From an uncultured Pelagibacteraceae bacterium (GTDB taxonomy: Bacteria > Pseudomonadota > Alphaproteobacteria > Pelagibacterales > Pelagibacteraceae), in assembly GCA_902576335.1 (NCBI GenBank), contig CACGVC010000001.1, positions 86,495 through 150,494 on the forward strand: a DNA stretch of 64,000 nucleotides, written 5' to 3'. Numbering within the stretch: the first letter of the stretch is position 1; the number at the start of each line of letters is the position of its first letter. Below are positions 52,958 through 62,732 of the stretch, one piece after another. Under the pieces are notes generated by a model. That model was not told the origin of the DNA. It was given only the letters and a program-made list of their open reading frames with translations, and searched no databases. A program made the translations under genes and the position numbers.

Positions 52958-53671
52958 ATGTTAAAAAATAATATTTCATTTATTTTACACAGGCCACAAT
53001 TGTCAGAAAATATTGGTGCATGTGCAAGAGCAATAAAAAATTTTAGCTTTAAAAAGTTAATTTTGATAAATCCTAAGCCTATTTTTCCAAATGACAAAAT
53101 TTTTGCTACATCAGTAGGTGCAAAAAATATTATTAATCAAAGTAAAGTGTATGAGAATATTGAAAAAGCACTCAAAGATATTGATATTGTAATTGCTACT
53201 TCAGCGCGATTTAGAAATAAAAATATAAAACATATAAATTTAGATGATTTGAAGAAAATAGATTTTAAAAAAAAAGTTGGTTTTTTATTTGGATCCGAAG
53301 CCTCAGGTCTTTCAAATGAAGAGGTGAGTTATGCTAATTATACTTTACAAATTCCAACCAATCCAGAATTTAATTCATTAAATCTTTCTCATAGTTTAAT
53401 TATTATAGCTCAAGTAGTCTCTAGTATAATTAAAGTTAGAGTAAAACCATTTCAAAAATCAAAAAAAGTTAAATCAGCATCAAAAAAAGAAATTCAATCA
53501 ATGATAAACTTGTGTTTAAGTAATTTAGAAGACATCAATTTTTTTAAACCAAATGAAAAGAAGCCTGTAATGTTACAGAATTTAAGAAACATTTTTTATA
53601 AAATGGAATTATCCGATAAAGAAACACGTATTTTATCAAGCGTATTCGCAAGTTTAGGTAAAAAACGTTGA
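52958..53671 (+). CDS. trmJ: tRNA 2'-O-methyltransferase TrmJ
   Basis: A SPOUT-fold methyltransferase (237 residues) that modifies position 32 of tRNA. ISFILHRPQLSENIGACARAIKNFSF, GFLFGSEASGLSNEEV and PEFNSLNLSHSLIII are the three knot motifs. The C-terminal extension (about 165-237) with helices is typical of TrmJ over the related TrmL. It starts 1 bp after the DUF1989 stop. The rpsD promoter begins at its stop codon. Confidence 0.88.
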   Translation: MLKNNISFILHRPQLSENIGACARAIKNFSFKKLILINPKPIFPNDKIFATSVGAKNIINQSKVYENIEKALKDIDIVIATSARFRNKNIKHINLDDLKKIDFKKKVGFLFGSEASGLSNEEVSYANYTLQIPTNPEFNSLNLSHSLIIIAQVVSSIIKVRVKPFQKSKKVKSASKKEIQSMINLCLSNLEDINFFKPNEKKPVMLQNLRNIFYKMELSDKETRILSSVFASLGKKR

Positions 53672-53699
53672 TTGACAAAATAATGTGTAAGTTTATAAG
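53672..53699 (+). promoter_or_regulatory. Sigma70 promoter for rpsD
   Basis: Consensus TTGACA (53672-53677), 16-bp spacer, TATAAG (53694-53699). Transcription would begin about 53706, only ~6 nt before the rpsD ATG at 53712, and no Shine-Dalgarno is visible. Confidence 0.72.
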
Positions 53700-53711
53700 A
53701 CCCAGTATTAA

Positions 53712-54329
53712 ATGACAAAAAGATTAAACTCTAAACACAAAGTTGATAGACGATTAAAAGTAAACCTTTGGGGAAGACCTAAAAGTCCTTTTAATACTAG
53801 AGCTTACGGACCAGGACAGCACGGTCAAAGCAAAACATCTAAACCCTCAGACTATGGTATTCAACTTCAAGCAAAACAAAAATTAAAAGCTTATTATGGT
53901 AATATCAACGAAAGACAATTTAGAAATATTTATAAAAAAGCCAGCATGTTAAAAGGGGATACAAGTGAAAACCTAATTGGTTTATTAGAAAGAAGATTAG
54001 ATGCGGTTATATATAGAGCGAAATTCGCAACAACGATCTTTTCTGCACGTCAACTTATTAATCATGGTCATATAAGAGTAAATGGAAAAAAAGTCAATAT
54101 TTCAAGTTATCCAGTTAAGGAAGAGGATACGATTGAGATTAGAGATAAGTCTAAGCAATTAGCAATAGTTGATATAGCTTTAGCAAATAAAGAGAGAGAA
54201 ACTCCAGAATACATTCAAATGGATGAAAAGAATAAAAAATTTAAATTCATAAGAGTACCAAAGTTTGAGGAAGTTCCTTATCCAATTGTTATGGAACCAA
54301 ATTTAGTTATCGAATATTACTCTAGATAA
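53712..54329 (+). CDS. rpsD: 30S ribosomal protein S4
   Basis: Primary 16S rRNA-binding protein that nucleates the small subunit. 205 residues with the S4 start ([33 protein letters not shown]) and the S4 RNA-binding domain [36 protein letters not shown]. The N-terminus lacks the four Zn-binding Cys found in some S4 proteins. It is monocistronic, with its own strong promoter, and is not next to rpoA, as in other alphaproteobacteria. Confidence 0.97.
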   Translation: MTKRLNSKHKVDRRLKVNLWGRPKSPFNTRAYGPGQHGQSKTSKPSDYGIQLQAKQKLKAYYGNINERQFRNIYKKASMLKGDTSENLIGLLERRLDAVIYRAKFATTIFSARQLINHGHIRVNGKKVNISSYPVKEEDTIEIRDKSKQLAIVDIALANKERETPEYIQMDEKNKKFKFIRVPKFEEVPYPIVMEPNLVIEYYSR

Positions 54330-54331
54330 AA

Positions 54332-54664
54332 TTACTTTTTATAATTCACACCTTTATCATCAAAGACTTTTTTTAATTCACCATTTTCATACATTTCTTT
54401 AACGATATCACAACCACCAACGAATTCTTTTTTAACATATAATTGTGGTATTGTTGGCCAGTCACTGAAAGTCTTTATACCCTCTCTTAAAGATTGATCT
54501 TCTAAAACATTAACTCCTTTATAATTTACTTCTAAAATTTTAAGTAAATTTGCTACTGCCATCGAAAATCCACATTGTGGAGCATCAGGTGTTCCCTTCA
54601 TGAATAAACACACATCATTATTATCGATATGATTTTGAATTAAATTTTTAATTTGATCGTCCAT
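54332..54664 (-). CDS. grxD: Monothiol glutaredoxin (Grx4 type)
   Basis: A 110-residue CGFS-type glutaredoxin that carries and transfers [2Fe-2S] clusters. FMKGTPDAPQCGFSMAVANLL has the CGFS site (Cys near residue 31); WPTIPQLYVKKEFVGGCDIVKEMYENGEL contains the glutathione-binding residues. Its start shares a base with the bolA stop: the grx-bolA pair forms Fe-S-bridged heterodimers that sense iron status. Last gene of the minus-strand purine cluster. Confidence 0.95.
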   Translation of the reverse strand: MDDQIKNLIQNHIDNNDVCLFMKGTPDAPQCGFSMAVANLLKILEVNYKGVNVLEDQSLREGIKTFSDWPTIPQLYVKKEFVGGCDIVKEMYENGELKKVFDDKGVNYKK

Positions 54665-54894
54665 TATTGCTCCTTTGTTTTTATCGCTAAGGCGTGAAGT
54701 TCATTTCCCATTTTACCTTTTAAAGAATTATATACCATTTTATGCTGTTCAATTTTGCTTTTACCATTAAATTTAGAAGAAGTAATGGTTGCAGAGTAAT
54801 GGTTTCCGTCACCAGCTAAATCTTGGATCTCAACCAATGCATCGGGCAATGCTTCTTTAATATGTTTTTCAATTTCTTTTAAATCCATTGCCAT
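54664..54894 (-). CDS. BolA family protein
   Basis: A 76-residue BolA/IbaG-type protein. LKEIEKHIKEALPDALVEIQDLAGDGNHYSATITS and HKMVYNSLKGKMGNELHALAIKT show the class II KH-like fold with the conserved His in the HALAI end. It partners with the monothiol glutaredoxin encoded immediately downstream. It lies 2 bp after purL. Confidence 0.92.
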   Translation of the reverse strand: MAMDLKEIEKHIKEALPDALVEIQDLAGDGNHYSATITSSKFNGKSKIEQHKMVYNSLKGKMGNELHALAIKTKEQ

Positions 54895-54896
54895 AA

Positions 54897-57086
54897 TTAA
54901 TTCATGTAGTTAGTTAACCAATTAGTATTATATGATTTTAATTCGTCAATTGTAACTTTTGTCTTCGCATTTATAATCATATTTTTATCAGTAATTTTAC
55001 CCAATTCATCAAAATGAACAGAGTTTTTATCTAATATACTAATAACCTTTTTTAAATTTTTAGACTCGATTTCTATAACATATCTACCTTGATCTTCAGA
55101 AAATAAATATTCAATTTCACTCATGAAATATTTAGGTTTATTAAATTCTATTCCTTTATTTCCTTTTATACACATTTTACTTACAGCTGTAATAATTCCT
55201 CCAATAGATACATCATGAGCGCTTCTAACAAGATTATTTTTTATAAGTTGGAGAACTGTTTCACCATTATTTTTTTCATTAAAGAGATTTATTTCAGGTG
55301 GTGGTCCATTCTTTTCATTTAAGATATTTCTAGCAAAAAGACTTTGATCAATGTGACCTTCAGTTTTACCGATTATTAAAACGAGGTTATCAATTTCTTT
55401 AAAGTTCATAGTAACCATTTGTTTATAATCTTTTATCAGACCCACACCACCAATTGAAGGTGTTGGTTTAATTCCAATTTCTTTTGTTTGGTTATAAAAT
55501 GATACATTTCCCGAGACGACTGGAAATTTTAAATATTCACAAGCTTCACCTATTCCCTGGACACATTCAACAAACTCCCCCATGTTTTCTTCTTTCTCTG
55601 GACTTCCAAAGTTTAAACAATTTGTTATAGCAATTGGAGTTGCCCCAACTGAAATAAGATTTCTCCAACTTTCACAAACAACTTGTTTTCCACCTGTTAG
55701 GGGGTGAGCCCAACAATAAATAGCTGAAGAGTCAACAGTTGCAGCCACTGCTTTATCGGTTCCGTGAACCCTTACAACACCAGAGTCACCACCGGGTTTT
55801 TGTATTGTATCTCCCATTACTGTGTGATCATATTGTTGCCAAATCCATTCTTTACTACAAACATTAGGATTTGATAAAATTTTATTTAAAACTTCTTTGA
55901 TTTTAAACTTTTTAAATTCTTCCTTTTTGATTAAATTTTTTTTTGGTAATTTTGTTTTTTTCCACTTTCGATCATACATTGGAGAATTTTCAACTAAAGT
56001 ATTAATCGGAATACTAGCTACTTGTTTTTCATTATAATATAATTCAATGTTTTTTGTATTAGTTGTTTTACCAATTACAGCAAAATCTAAATCCCATTTA
56101 TCAAATATTTTTTTTGCTAAATCTTCTTTTCCATTTTCTAAAACAATCAACATTCTTTCTTGGCTTTCAGAAAGCATAATTTCATAAGGTGTCATTTTAC
56201 TTTCTCTGCATGGAACCTTATTTAGATTTAATTCAATTCCTAAATTACCTTTTGAGGCCATTTCGATACTTGATGATGTAAGACCTGCTGCACCCATGTC
56301 TTGTATTGCAATAATTGAGTCTCCGGCCATTAATTCTAGACAAGCTTCAAGTAAAAGTTTTTCTGTAAAAGGATCTCCAACTTGAACGGTTGGTTTTTTT
56401 TCCTCTATTTTTTCATCAAAACTAGCTGATGCCATACTTGCTCCATGAATACCATCCCGTCCTGTCTTTGAACCAACGTAAATCACAGGTTTGTTAAGAC
56501 CAGCTGCTTTTGAATAAAAAATTTTATTTTTCTTAACTAATCCAAGTGTCATCGCATTGACTAAAATGTTGCCATTGTAAGAACTATCAAAAGACGTTTG
56601 CCCTGCAATAGTTGGAACACCCATGCAATTTCCATAACCCCCAATTCCATGAACCACTCCTCTTAAAAGATTTTTTGTTTTTTTGTGCTGTGAAGATCCA
56701 AAATGAATCGAGTTTAAATTTGCAATTGGTCTTGCACCCATTGTAAAAACATCTCTCATAATACCACCAACACCAGTGGCTGCCCCTTGATAAGGTTCAA
56801 TAAAAGATGGATGATTATGACTTTCAATTTTGAAAACGATTGCATCTCCATCCTCAATATCAATTACACCTGCATTTTCTCCTGGTCCTTGAATTACTTT
56901 TTTTCCAGAAGTTGGTAGTTTTTTTAAATGAAGTCTTGATGATTTATAGGAACAGTGTTCATTCCACATTGCAGAGAAAATTCCAAGTTCAGTGAGATTG
57001 GGAATTCTTTTTAGCAGATCACAAATTTTTTTATATTCCTCTTTTTTTAAACCGTGATCTATAGCTATCTGTTCGTTAACTTCCAT
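54897..57086 (-). CDS. purL: Phosphoribosylformylglycinamidine synthase II
   Basis: ATP-dependent synthetase subunit for the fourth purine step. At 729 residues it is the small PurL that requires separate PurS and PurQ, both encoded upstream. Motifs: [51 protein letters not shown]-like [11 protein letters not shown] and the second half repeating the AIRS fold. It joins purQ by a one-base TAATG junction. Confidence 0.97.
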   Translation of the reverse strand: MEVNEQIAIDHGLKKEEYKKICDLLKRIPNLTELGIFSAMWNEHCSYKSSRLHLKKLPTSGKKVIQGPGENAGVIDIEDGDAIVFKIESHNHPSFIEPYQGAATGVGGIMRDVFTMGARPIANLNSIHFGSSQHKKTKNLLRGVVHGIGGYGNCMGVPTIAGQTSFDSSYNGNILVNAMTLGLVKKNKIFYSKAAGLNKPVIYVGSKTGRDGIHGASMASASFDEKIEEKKPTVQVGDPFTEKLLLEACLELMAGDSIIAIQDMGAAGLTSSSIEMASKGNLGIELNLNKVPCRESKMTPYEIMLSESQERMLIVLENGKEDLAKKIFDKWDLDFAVIGKTTNTKNIELYYNEKQVASIPINTLVENSPMYDRKWKKTKLPKKNLIKKEEFKKFKIKEVLNKILSNPNVCSKEWIWQQYDHTVMGDTIQKPGGDSGVVRVHGTDKAVAATVDSSAIYCWAHPLTGGKQVVCESWRNLISVGATPIAITNCLNFGSPEKEENMGEFVECVQGIGEACEYLKFPVVSGNVSFYNQTKEIGIKPTPSIGGVGLIKDYKQMVTMNFKEIDNLVLIIGKTEGHIDQSLFARNILNEKNGPPPEINLFNEKNNGETVLQLIKNNLVRSAHDVSIGGIITAVSKMCIKGNKGIEFNKPKYFMSEIEYLFSEDQGRYVIEIESKNLKKVISILDKNSVHFDELGKITDKNMIINAKTKVTIDELKSYNTNWLTNYMN

Positions 57087-57769
57087 TATTTAATATTATT
57101 TAAAAGATTTTTAAAAAAGATTGATCCATCCTCCCCAGATAAACTTTCATCTATCATTCTCTCAGGATGAGGCATCATACCTAAAACGTTTTTTTCTTTG
57201 TTAAAAATACCTGCAATATTATTTAATGAACCATTTGGATTAAATTTTTCCTCTGTTTTTCCATTATCATTGCAATAATAAATTGCTATCTGATTATTAT
57301 CCTCTATTTCTTTAAGTTGATCATTGGTGCAAAAATAGTTTCCCTCATTGTGGGCAACATGAAGCTCAAAAACCTCTTTATCTAAATTTTTAAAATATGG
57401 GTTATCTTTATTATCAATTTTTACAAAAACATTTTTACAAATAAATTCTAAATATTTATTTCTCAACAAAATTCCTGGAACCAATCCACTTTCAACCAGT
57501 ATCTGAAAACCATTACAAATTCCCATCACTAAACCACCTGATTTTGCAAAATTGATTACTGATTGCATTATCTTTGATTTAGAAGCCATGCTCCCACACC
57601 TCAAATAATCTCCATATGAAAATCCTCCTGGAAGTACTACCAAATCAGATTTAGGTAATTCATTATCGTTATGCCAGACCATTTTATTTTTAAAACCAAA
57701 CTTACTCAGTGCGACGTGCATATCTCTGTCACAATTTGAACCTGGAAAAGTAATTACTGCTGATTTCAT
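57086..57769 (-). CDS. purQ: Phosphoribosylformylglycinamidine synthase I (glutaminase)
   Basis: Class I glutamine amidotransferase (227 residues) that delivers ammonia to Pur[52 protein letters not shown] (nucleophile Cys) and MMPHPERM (His and Glu of the triad) are present. It is 3 bp downstream of purS. Confidence 0.97.
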   Translation of the reverse strand: MKSAVITFPGSNCDRDMHVALSKFGFKNKMVWHNDNELPKSDLVVLPGGFSYGDYLRCGSMASKSKIMQSVINFAKSGGLVMGICNGFQILVESGLVPGILLRNKYLEFICKNVFVKIDNKDNPYFKNLDKEVFELHVAHNEGNYFCTNDQLKEIEDNNQIAIYYCNDNGKTEEKFNPNGSLNNIAGIFNKEKNVLGMMPHPERMIDESLSGEDGSIFFKNLLNNIK

Positions 57770-57772
57770 TAA

Positions 57773-58015
57773 TTATTGTATCTCAATAATCTTATAATTC
57801 TCTATTACAAGATTCGCTAAGAGCTTGTTACACATATCTTCAACAATTTTTTGAGCTTTCTTGGGATCATTTTCTTTAACATCAATTTCAAAATATTTTC
57901 CTTGTCTAACCTCATTAACATCTTTAAATCCCATTCCATCTAAGGTCTGCTGAATAACTTTTCCTTGCGGATCCAGAACATCTTTTTTTAAAGTGATAAT
58001 TGCAGAAACCTTCAT
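57773..58015 (-). CDS. purS: Phosphoribosylformylglycinamidine synthase subunit PurS
   Basis: An 80-residue bridging subunit of the PurLQS complex. [28 protein letters not shown] and [11 protein letters not shown] match the PurS ferredoxin-like fold. Its start overlaps the purC stop by 4 bp. Confidence 0.96.
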   Translation of the reverse strand: MKVSAIITLKKDVLDPQGKVIQQTLDGMGFKDVNEVRQGKYFEIDVKENDPKKAQKIVEDMCNKLLANLVIENYKIIEIQ

Positions 58016-58797
58016 TTACTCTTTTTTTTAACTGAAGATAATTTTGTAACATTTACTGCAGTAACATTAGATTGTTCATGTAAAATTCCCAGTCTTTTTG
58101 CGACTTCAGTATATGCTGGTATTAAATCTCCTAAATCTTTTCTGAATCTATCTTTATCTAGTTTCTTTTCAGTAACAGAGTCCCATAATCGACAAGTATC
58201 TGGACTAATTTCATCAGCTAAAATAACCTCATTCTTACCGTTTATTTTTATTCTTCCAAACTCAAGTTTAAAGTCTATCAACTTGATCCCAACGCCTCTA
58301 AACATACCAATCATGAAATCGTTAATTCTTAAGATCATTTTTTTTACTTTTTCAATTTCTTTTTTTGAGGCCCACTCAAAAGCATAGATATGGTCCTCAG
58401 CTATTAAGGGGTCTCCAAGTTCATCGTCTTTCAGACAGTATTCAATCAGGGGTTCTTTAAGAACCGTTCCATCTTCAATTCCAAGTCTTTTCGTTAATGA
58501 ACCGGTAGCAACATTTCTCACAACAAACTCAATTGGAATAATTTCTACTAATTTTATTAATTGTTCTCTCATATTTAATCTTTTTACTAAATGATTTTTA
58601 ATTCCTATTTGAGACAGATTAGAAAGTATGTGCTCTGAAATACGATTATTCAATACACCTTTTCCCTCTATGGTACTTTTTTTCTGATTATTAAAAGCAG
58701 TAGCGTCGTCTTTAAAATATTGGATAACTAAATTTTTATCAGAAGAAGCATAAATAATTTTTGCTTTACCCTCATATAATTTTTTACCTTTTTTCAT
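58012..58797 (-). CDS. purC: Phosphoribosylaminoimidazole-succinocarboxamide synthase
   Basis: SAICAR synthetase, 261 residues. [64 protein letters not shown] and [14 protein letters not shown] are the family motifs in order. A short Lys-rich C-terminal extension (about 245-261) is unlike shorter bacterial PurC. It shares one base with the purB stop upstream. Confidence 0.97.
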   Translation of the reverse strand: MKKGKKLYEGKAKIIYASSDKNLVIQYFKDDATAFNNQKKSTIEGKGVLNNRISEHILSNLSQIGIKNHLVKRLNMREQLIKLVEIIPIEFVVRNVATGSLTKRLGIEDGTVLKEPLIEYCLKDDELGDPLIAEDHIYAFEWASKKEIEKVKKMILRINDFMIGMFRGVGIKLIDFKLEFGRIKINGKNEVILADEISPDTCRLWDSVTEKKLDKDRFRKDLGDLIPAYTEVAKRLGILHEQSNVTAVNVTKLSSVKKKSK

Positions 58798-60089
58798 TAT
58801 CTGAATACTCTTTTAAATATTAAATTCACATTTTTAAAATGTTTAGCGTAATTAAAAATGGATTGTAATTTTTTTGGTGAAATCTTACTCATTATATATC
58901 TGTCGGTCTGAATGACGCTATATAAGTCCAAATCTTTCGCAAAACATTTTTTTGCATAATTTTGAATCATTCTATAAGATTTTTCTCTACTTAATCCAGT
59001 TTTAGTTAATTCTAACATTAATTCTTGAGAAAAAATTAATCCTTTTGTTAGATTTAAATTTTGTAACATCTTTTTTGGATAAACAATCATATTATTCAAT
59101 ATATTAGCTAGTCTTACTAAAGCGAAATCAAGAGTGATGTTTGCGTCTGGTCCTATATTTCTCTCTACACTTGAATGTGAAATGTCTCTTTCATGCCATA
59201 AAGCAATATTTTCTAAAGCAGGCGCAACAGCACTTCTTACCATTCTTGATAAGCCTGTAAGATTTTCACTTAAGATAGGATTTTTTTTATGTGGCATCGC
59301 TGAGGATCCCTTTTGATTTTTTGAGAAGTATTCTTGTAACTCATAAACTTCAGTTCTTTGAAGATGTCTTATTTCTGTCACAACTCTCTCTATTGATCCC
59401 GCAATAATACCCAAGACTGAAAAATAAAAAGCATGACGATCACGAGGAATTATTTGAGTTGAAATTGGCTCAACTTTTAATCCAAGTTTTTTAGCAACAT
59501 GTTGTTCGACCTTTGGAGAAATATTTGCAAAAGTCCCAACAGCACCTGATATCGCACATGTAGAGACCTCATCAACTGCATCGATTAATCTCTTTTTATT
59601 TCTTTTAAACTCCTCATAAAAAGATGCTAACTTAAGACCAAATGTAATTGGTTCAGCATGTATACCGTGACTTCTTCCCATACAAGGAGTAAATTTATAT
59701 TTACGTGCTTGTTTTTTTAGTACTTTTAAAATTTGATCTAAATCTTTGATAAGAATTTTTCCTGATTGGACTAATTGAATATTAAAACTTGTATCTAAAA
59801 CATCAGACGATGTCATCCCTTGATGGAGATACCTTGCTTTAAGACCTGCTTTTTCAGTTACAGACGTTAAAAAAGCAATCACATCATGTTTAACTTGACT
59901 TTCTATTTGATGAATTCTTTTGACATTAATTCTTGCTTTTTTTCTAACCGTTGAGGAAACTCCTTTTGGAATTTGGTTTAATTTTTCCATTGCTTGAGCT
60001 GCAGCAATTTCTACATCAAGCCAAATCTTATACTTATTTTCTTCAGACCATATGTCTGTTAATTCTTTACGAGAGTATCTTTTTATCAT
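58797..60089 (-). CDS. purB: Adenylosuccinate lyase
   Basis: Releases fumarate from SAICAR and adenylosuccinate. 430 residues of the fumarase/aspartase superfamily: [42 protein letters not shown] (general acid His) and the signature loop [17 protein letters not shown]. The [21 protein letters not shown] start is typical. It couples directly to map upstream and purC downstream. Confidence 0.96.
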   Translation of the reverse strand: MIKRYSRKELTDIWSEENKYKIWLDVEIAAAQAMEKLNQIPKGVSSTVRKKARINVKRIHQIESQVKHDVIAFLTSVTEKAGLKARYLHQGMTSSDVLDTSFNIQLVQSGKILIKDLDQILKVLKKQARKYKFTPCMGRSHGIHAEPITFGLKLASFYEEFKRNKKRLIDAVDEVSTCAISGAVGTFANISPKVEQHVAKKLGLKVEPISTQIIPRDRHAFYFSVLGIIAGSIERVVTEIRHLQRTEVYELQEYFSKNQKGSSAMPHKKNPILSENLTGLSRMVRSAVAPALENIALWHERDISHSSVERNIGPDANITLDFALVRLANILNNMIVYPKKMLQNLNLTKGLIFSQELMLELTKTGLSREKSYRMIQNYAKKCFAKDLDLYSVIQTDRYIMSKISPKKLQSIFNYAKHFKNVNLIFKRVFR

Positions 60090-60862
60090 TAATTGTATGG
60101 TGGTTTAGAATATCCTTTAGCAGATTCTGTAAAGATTTCATAACCATTTTCAGTTATTCCTATTGTATGCTCGAATTGTGCTGATAAAGATTTATCTTTT
60201 GTAACAGCAGTCCAACCATCGTTCAAAACTTTAGTATCAAATTTTCCAGCATTTATCATTGGCTCTATTGTAAAAGTCATACCCGGTCTTAATTCCATAC
60301 CAGTATTTTTATTACCATAGTGTAAAATATTAGGTTCTTCATGAAACACTGTTCCAATTCCATGACCACAAAAATCTCTTACGACTGAAAAACCTCTTTC
60401 TTCGACATAGGATTGAATTTCGTGTCCAATATCACCAAGTTTAATACCTGGTTTAAGGATTTTAATTGCTTTCATCATTCCTTCATAAGTAGCATCAATT
60501 AAATTATTTAATTTTACTGATGTTTTGCCAACACAAAACATTCTACTAGTATCCCCATAATGATTATCAATGATTGCAGTAACATCTACATTTAAAGCAT
60601 CACCATCTTGTAAAATTTTATCTTTCGAAGGTATACCATGACAGACAACATGATTCAAAGACGTACAAAGTGATTTTTCAAAACCTCTGTAAAAAAGTGG
60701 AGCAGAGTGACCTCCGTTATCTCTTATAAACTCATAGCCAAGCTTATCTATGTAGCTTGTTGTAACACCTTCTTTAATATTTTCAGTGAGCATATCTAAA
60801 GTTTTTGCAGCAAGATTTCCTGCAATTCTCATTTTTTCAAACTTTTCTGAGTAATTATTCAT
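60089..60862 (-). CDS. map: Methionine aminopeptidase, type I
   Basis: Removes initiator Met cotranslationally. 257 residues. The metal ligands are in VDVTAIIDNHYGDTSR (two Asp), DFCGHGIGTVFHEEPNI (His), MTFTIEPMIN (Glu) and AQFEHTIGI (Glu). The substrate His is in NHVVCHGIP. It overlaps sfsA by 8 bp and purB by one base. Position inside a purine operon is a local arrangement, not a functional link. Confidence 0.96.
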   Translation of the reverse strand: MNNYSEKFEKMRIAGNLAAKTLDMLTENIKEGVTTSYIDKLGYEFIRDNGGHSAPLFYRGFEKSLCTSLNHVVCHGIPSKDKILQDGDALNVDVTAIIDNHYGDTSRMFCVGKTSVKLNNLIDATYEGMMKAIKILKPGIKLGDIGHEIQSYVEERGFSVVRDFCGHGIGTVFHEEPNILHYGNKNTGMELRPGMTFTIEPMINAGKFDTKVLNDGWTAVTKDKSLSAQFEHTIGITENGYEIFTESAKGYSKPPYN

Positions 60863-61553
60863 CTATAATTTTTAATTTTTTTTCGATCAAAATTTTTTTT
60901 GAACTAATTTCACATCTATATGCTAAAAAATTTACCCCTGCTTTTTTAGCAACCTGATAATTATTATAATATTCTGGGTCGATGTCTTTTGCTATTTTAA
61001 AGTTTTCCATATTTTGTATTTGCACTAGAAAAATTAAGTATGTTTTATAACCTTTTTTTATGGCATCAATAAGGGTGAGTAGATGTTTTGATCCTCTTGA
61101 GGTAATTGCATCAGGAAATTCAGCAGTTTTTTTATCACGAAAAAGCGTTACGTTTTTTACCTCAATAAAGATTTTTTTATTATTTTTCTCAGCAAGGAAG
61201 TCAAATCTTGTCTCTTTATTGAAAAAAACCTCTGGTTTGATTTTTTCATTATTTCTCAACTCACTAATAAGATTTTCCATTAGACCATTATGAACAATTT
61301 TGTTGGCTAAATGGGTATTTACACCAACAAGATTTCCCTTAGCTTTTAAAATTTGCAGAGTGTATTTCAACTTCCTCTTTGGGTCATCATTCTTTAAAAG
61401 ATAGGCCTCATTTCCCTCATCTAATAAACCTTTCATTGATCCTGTATTAGGACAATGTGCCGTAACTACTTGTTTATCTAATTTAACATCAACAAAAAAA
61501 CGTTTGTATCTTTTGATTAATTTGCCTTTTATTAAAGACTTGGTAAATTCCAT
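60855..61553 (-). CDS. sfsA: Sugar fermentation stimulation protein homologue
   Basis: A SfsA-fold protein of about 232 residues. I use the ATG at 61553 (MEFTKSLIKGKLIKRYKRFFVDV), the usual SfsA beginning, rather than 61568. AHCPNTGSMKGLLDEGNEAYLLK and the nuclease-like RFDFLAEKNNKKIFIEVKNVTL (conserved Asp, Glu and Lys) are present. SfsA proteins have an endonuclease-like fold and uncertain role. It is divergent from the CinA-type gene by 21 bp, and is first in the map-pur cluster. Confidence 0.88.
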   Translation of the reverse strand: MEFTKSLIKGKLIKRYKRFFVDVKLDKQVVTAHCPNTGSMKGLLDEGNEAYLLKNDDPKRKLKYTLQILKAKGNLVGVNTHLANKIVHNGLMENLISELRNNEKIKPEVFFNKETRFDFLAEKNNKKIFIEVKNVTLFRDKKTAEFPDAITSRGSKHLLTLIDAIKKGYKTYLIFLVQIQNMENFKIAKDIDPEYYNNYQVAKKAGVNFLAYRCEISSKKILIEKKLKIIDE

Positions 61554-61574
61554 TTTCAAATTATACATATAATA

Positions 61575-62324
61575 ATGAGTAAAAACAAAAAAGTTAATGC
61601 TGCAATTTTAATAATTGGTAATGAAATTTTATCAGGAAGAACTCAGGACACAAATACTACCACATTAGCTCTTTGGCTTAATTCAATCGGTATAAAAGTA
61701 AACGAGGTAAGAGTTATTCCTGATGTAGAAACAACAATTGTTGACACTCTTAATGTTTTAAGAGAATCTAATGATTATGTTTTTACAACTGGCGGAATCG
61801 GTCCTACGCATGATGATATTACTGCACAATCCGTTTCAAAAGCTTTCAATCGAAAATATGAAATACATAAAGAAGCTTTTAGGATTTTAGATACTTATTA
61901 TAAAAAAGGGGAATTCAACGAGGGCAGACAAAGAATGGCATGGATGCCTGAAAATGCAGAATTAATTTTAAATCCAACAAGTGGCGCTCCAGGATTTAGT
62001 GTTGAAAATGTATTTTGTTTACCAGGTGTACCATCAATAATGAAGTCTATGTTAGGAGGATTGAAAAATAAATTAGCTGGTGGTGAACCTATTTTAAGTC
62101 ATACAATTAATTTAAGAACAGTTGAAAGTGAAATTGCTAATTCTTTGATGAAAGTTCAAGATCAAAACAAAGATGTTGAAATTGGAAGTTATCCTTTTTT
62201 TCATGCTGGTAAGTTAGGAGTATCAATCGTTTTGAGATCTGAAAATCAGTCTAAAATTGACTACTGCAACACTCAAATTCTAAAATTTATAAAAGAAAAA
62301 GATATCGAAATTGTAGAGAGATAA
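61575..62324 (+). CDS. CinA-type molybdopterin-binding-fold protein (N-terminal domain only)
   Basis: A 249-residue protein with the MoaB/MogA-like fold of CinA: AAILIIGNEILSGRTQDTNTTTLALWLNSIGI, VFTTGGIGPTHDDITAQSV and FCLPGVPSIMKSM. Full CinA has an extra C-terminal nicotinamide-nucleotide amidase domain, which is missing, so it matches the short COG1058 form (possible ADP-ribose pyrophosphatase). Molybdenum cofactor work is not implied. It abuts the cyclotransferase gene with no gap. Confidence 0.86.
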   Translation: MSKNKKVNAAILIIGNEILSGRTQDTNTTTLALWLNSIGIKVNEVRVIPDVETTIVDTLNVLRESNDYVFTTGGIGPTHDDITAQSVSKAFNRKYEIHKEAFRILDTYYKKGEFNEGRQRMAWMPENAELILNPTSGAPGFSVENVFCLPGVPSIMKSMLGGLKNKLAGGEPILSHTINLRTVESEIANSLMKVQDQNKDVEIGSYPFFHAGKLGVSIVLRSENQSKIDYCNTQILKFIKEKDIEIVER

Positions 62325-62726
62325 ATGCTTTACTTTGCCTACGGTAGTAATCTTCATCACATTCAAATGAAAAGAAGATGTAAGGATAGCATTTTTCTTA
62401 AAAAGATAGATTTAAAAGATTTCAGATTAACTTTTCGAAGTAAATATAGAGCAGCTGATATTGAACCTAAAAAAAATTCAATGGTTCCAGGTGGTTTATT
62501 TGAAATATCAAAGAGTGATGAAAAAAAACTAGATATTTATGAAGACTTTCCAATTTTATATAAAAAATATTATTTTTTATATGAGGGAAAAAAAATAATG
62601 ACTTACAGCATGACAAAAAAAACACCTTTTAGATTTCCAACAGAAAGATATTTAAACGTAGTTAAGCGTGGGTACAAAGATTGTAAACTTGACCTAAAAT
62701 TTTTAGAAAAAGCTCTTGTAGAATAA
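62325..62726 (+). CDS. Gamma-glutamylcyclotransferase-like protein
   Basis: A 133-residue GGCT/AIG2-fold protein. YFAYGSNLHHIQMKRRC is the substrate-loop signature, and KKLDIYEDFPILYKKYYF supplies the catalytic Glu (near residue 70). Family members release 5-oxoproline from gamma-glutamyl peptides such as glutathione fragments. It starts right at the stop of the CinA-type gene, so both share a transcript. It is convergent with the ATP-grasp gene. Confidence 0.84.
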   Translation: MLYFAYGSNLHHIQMKRRCKDSIFLKKIDLKDFRLTFRSKYRAADIEPKKNSMVPGGLFEISKSDEKKLDIYEDFPILYKKYYFLYEGKKIMTYSMTKKTPFRFPTERYLNVVKRGYKDCKLDLKFLEKALVE

Positions 62727-62732
62727 AAAGAT

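Noticed and set aside
61561-61577. TATAAT at 61568-61573 as a promoter for the CinA-type gene
   Set aside because: It ends 2 nt before the ATG, so the transcript would start inside the coding region; it would need an alternative downstream start, and the conserved fold begins at once.
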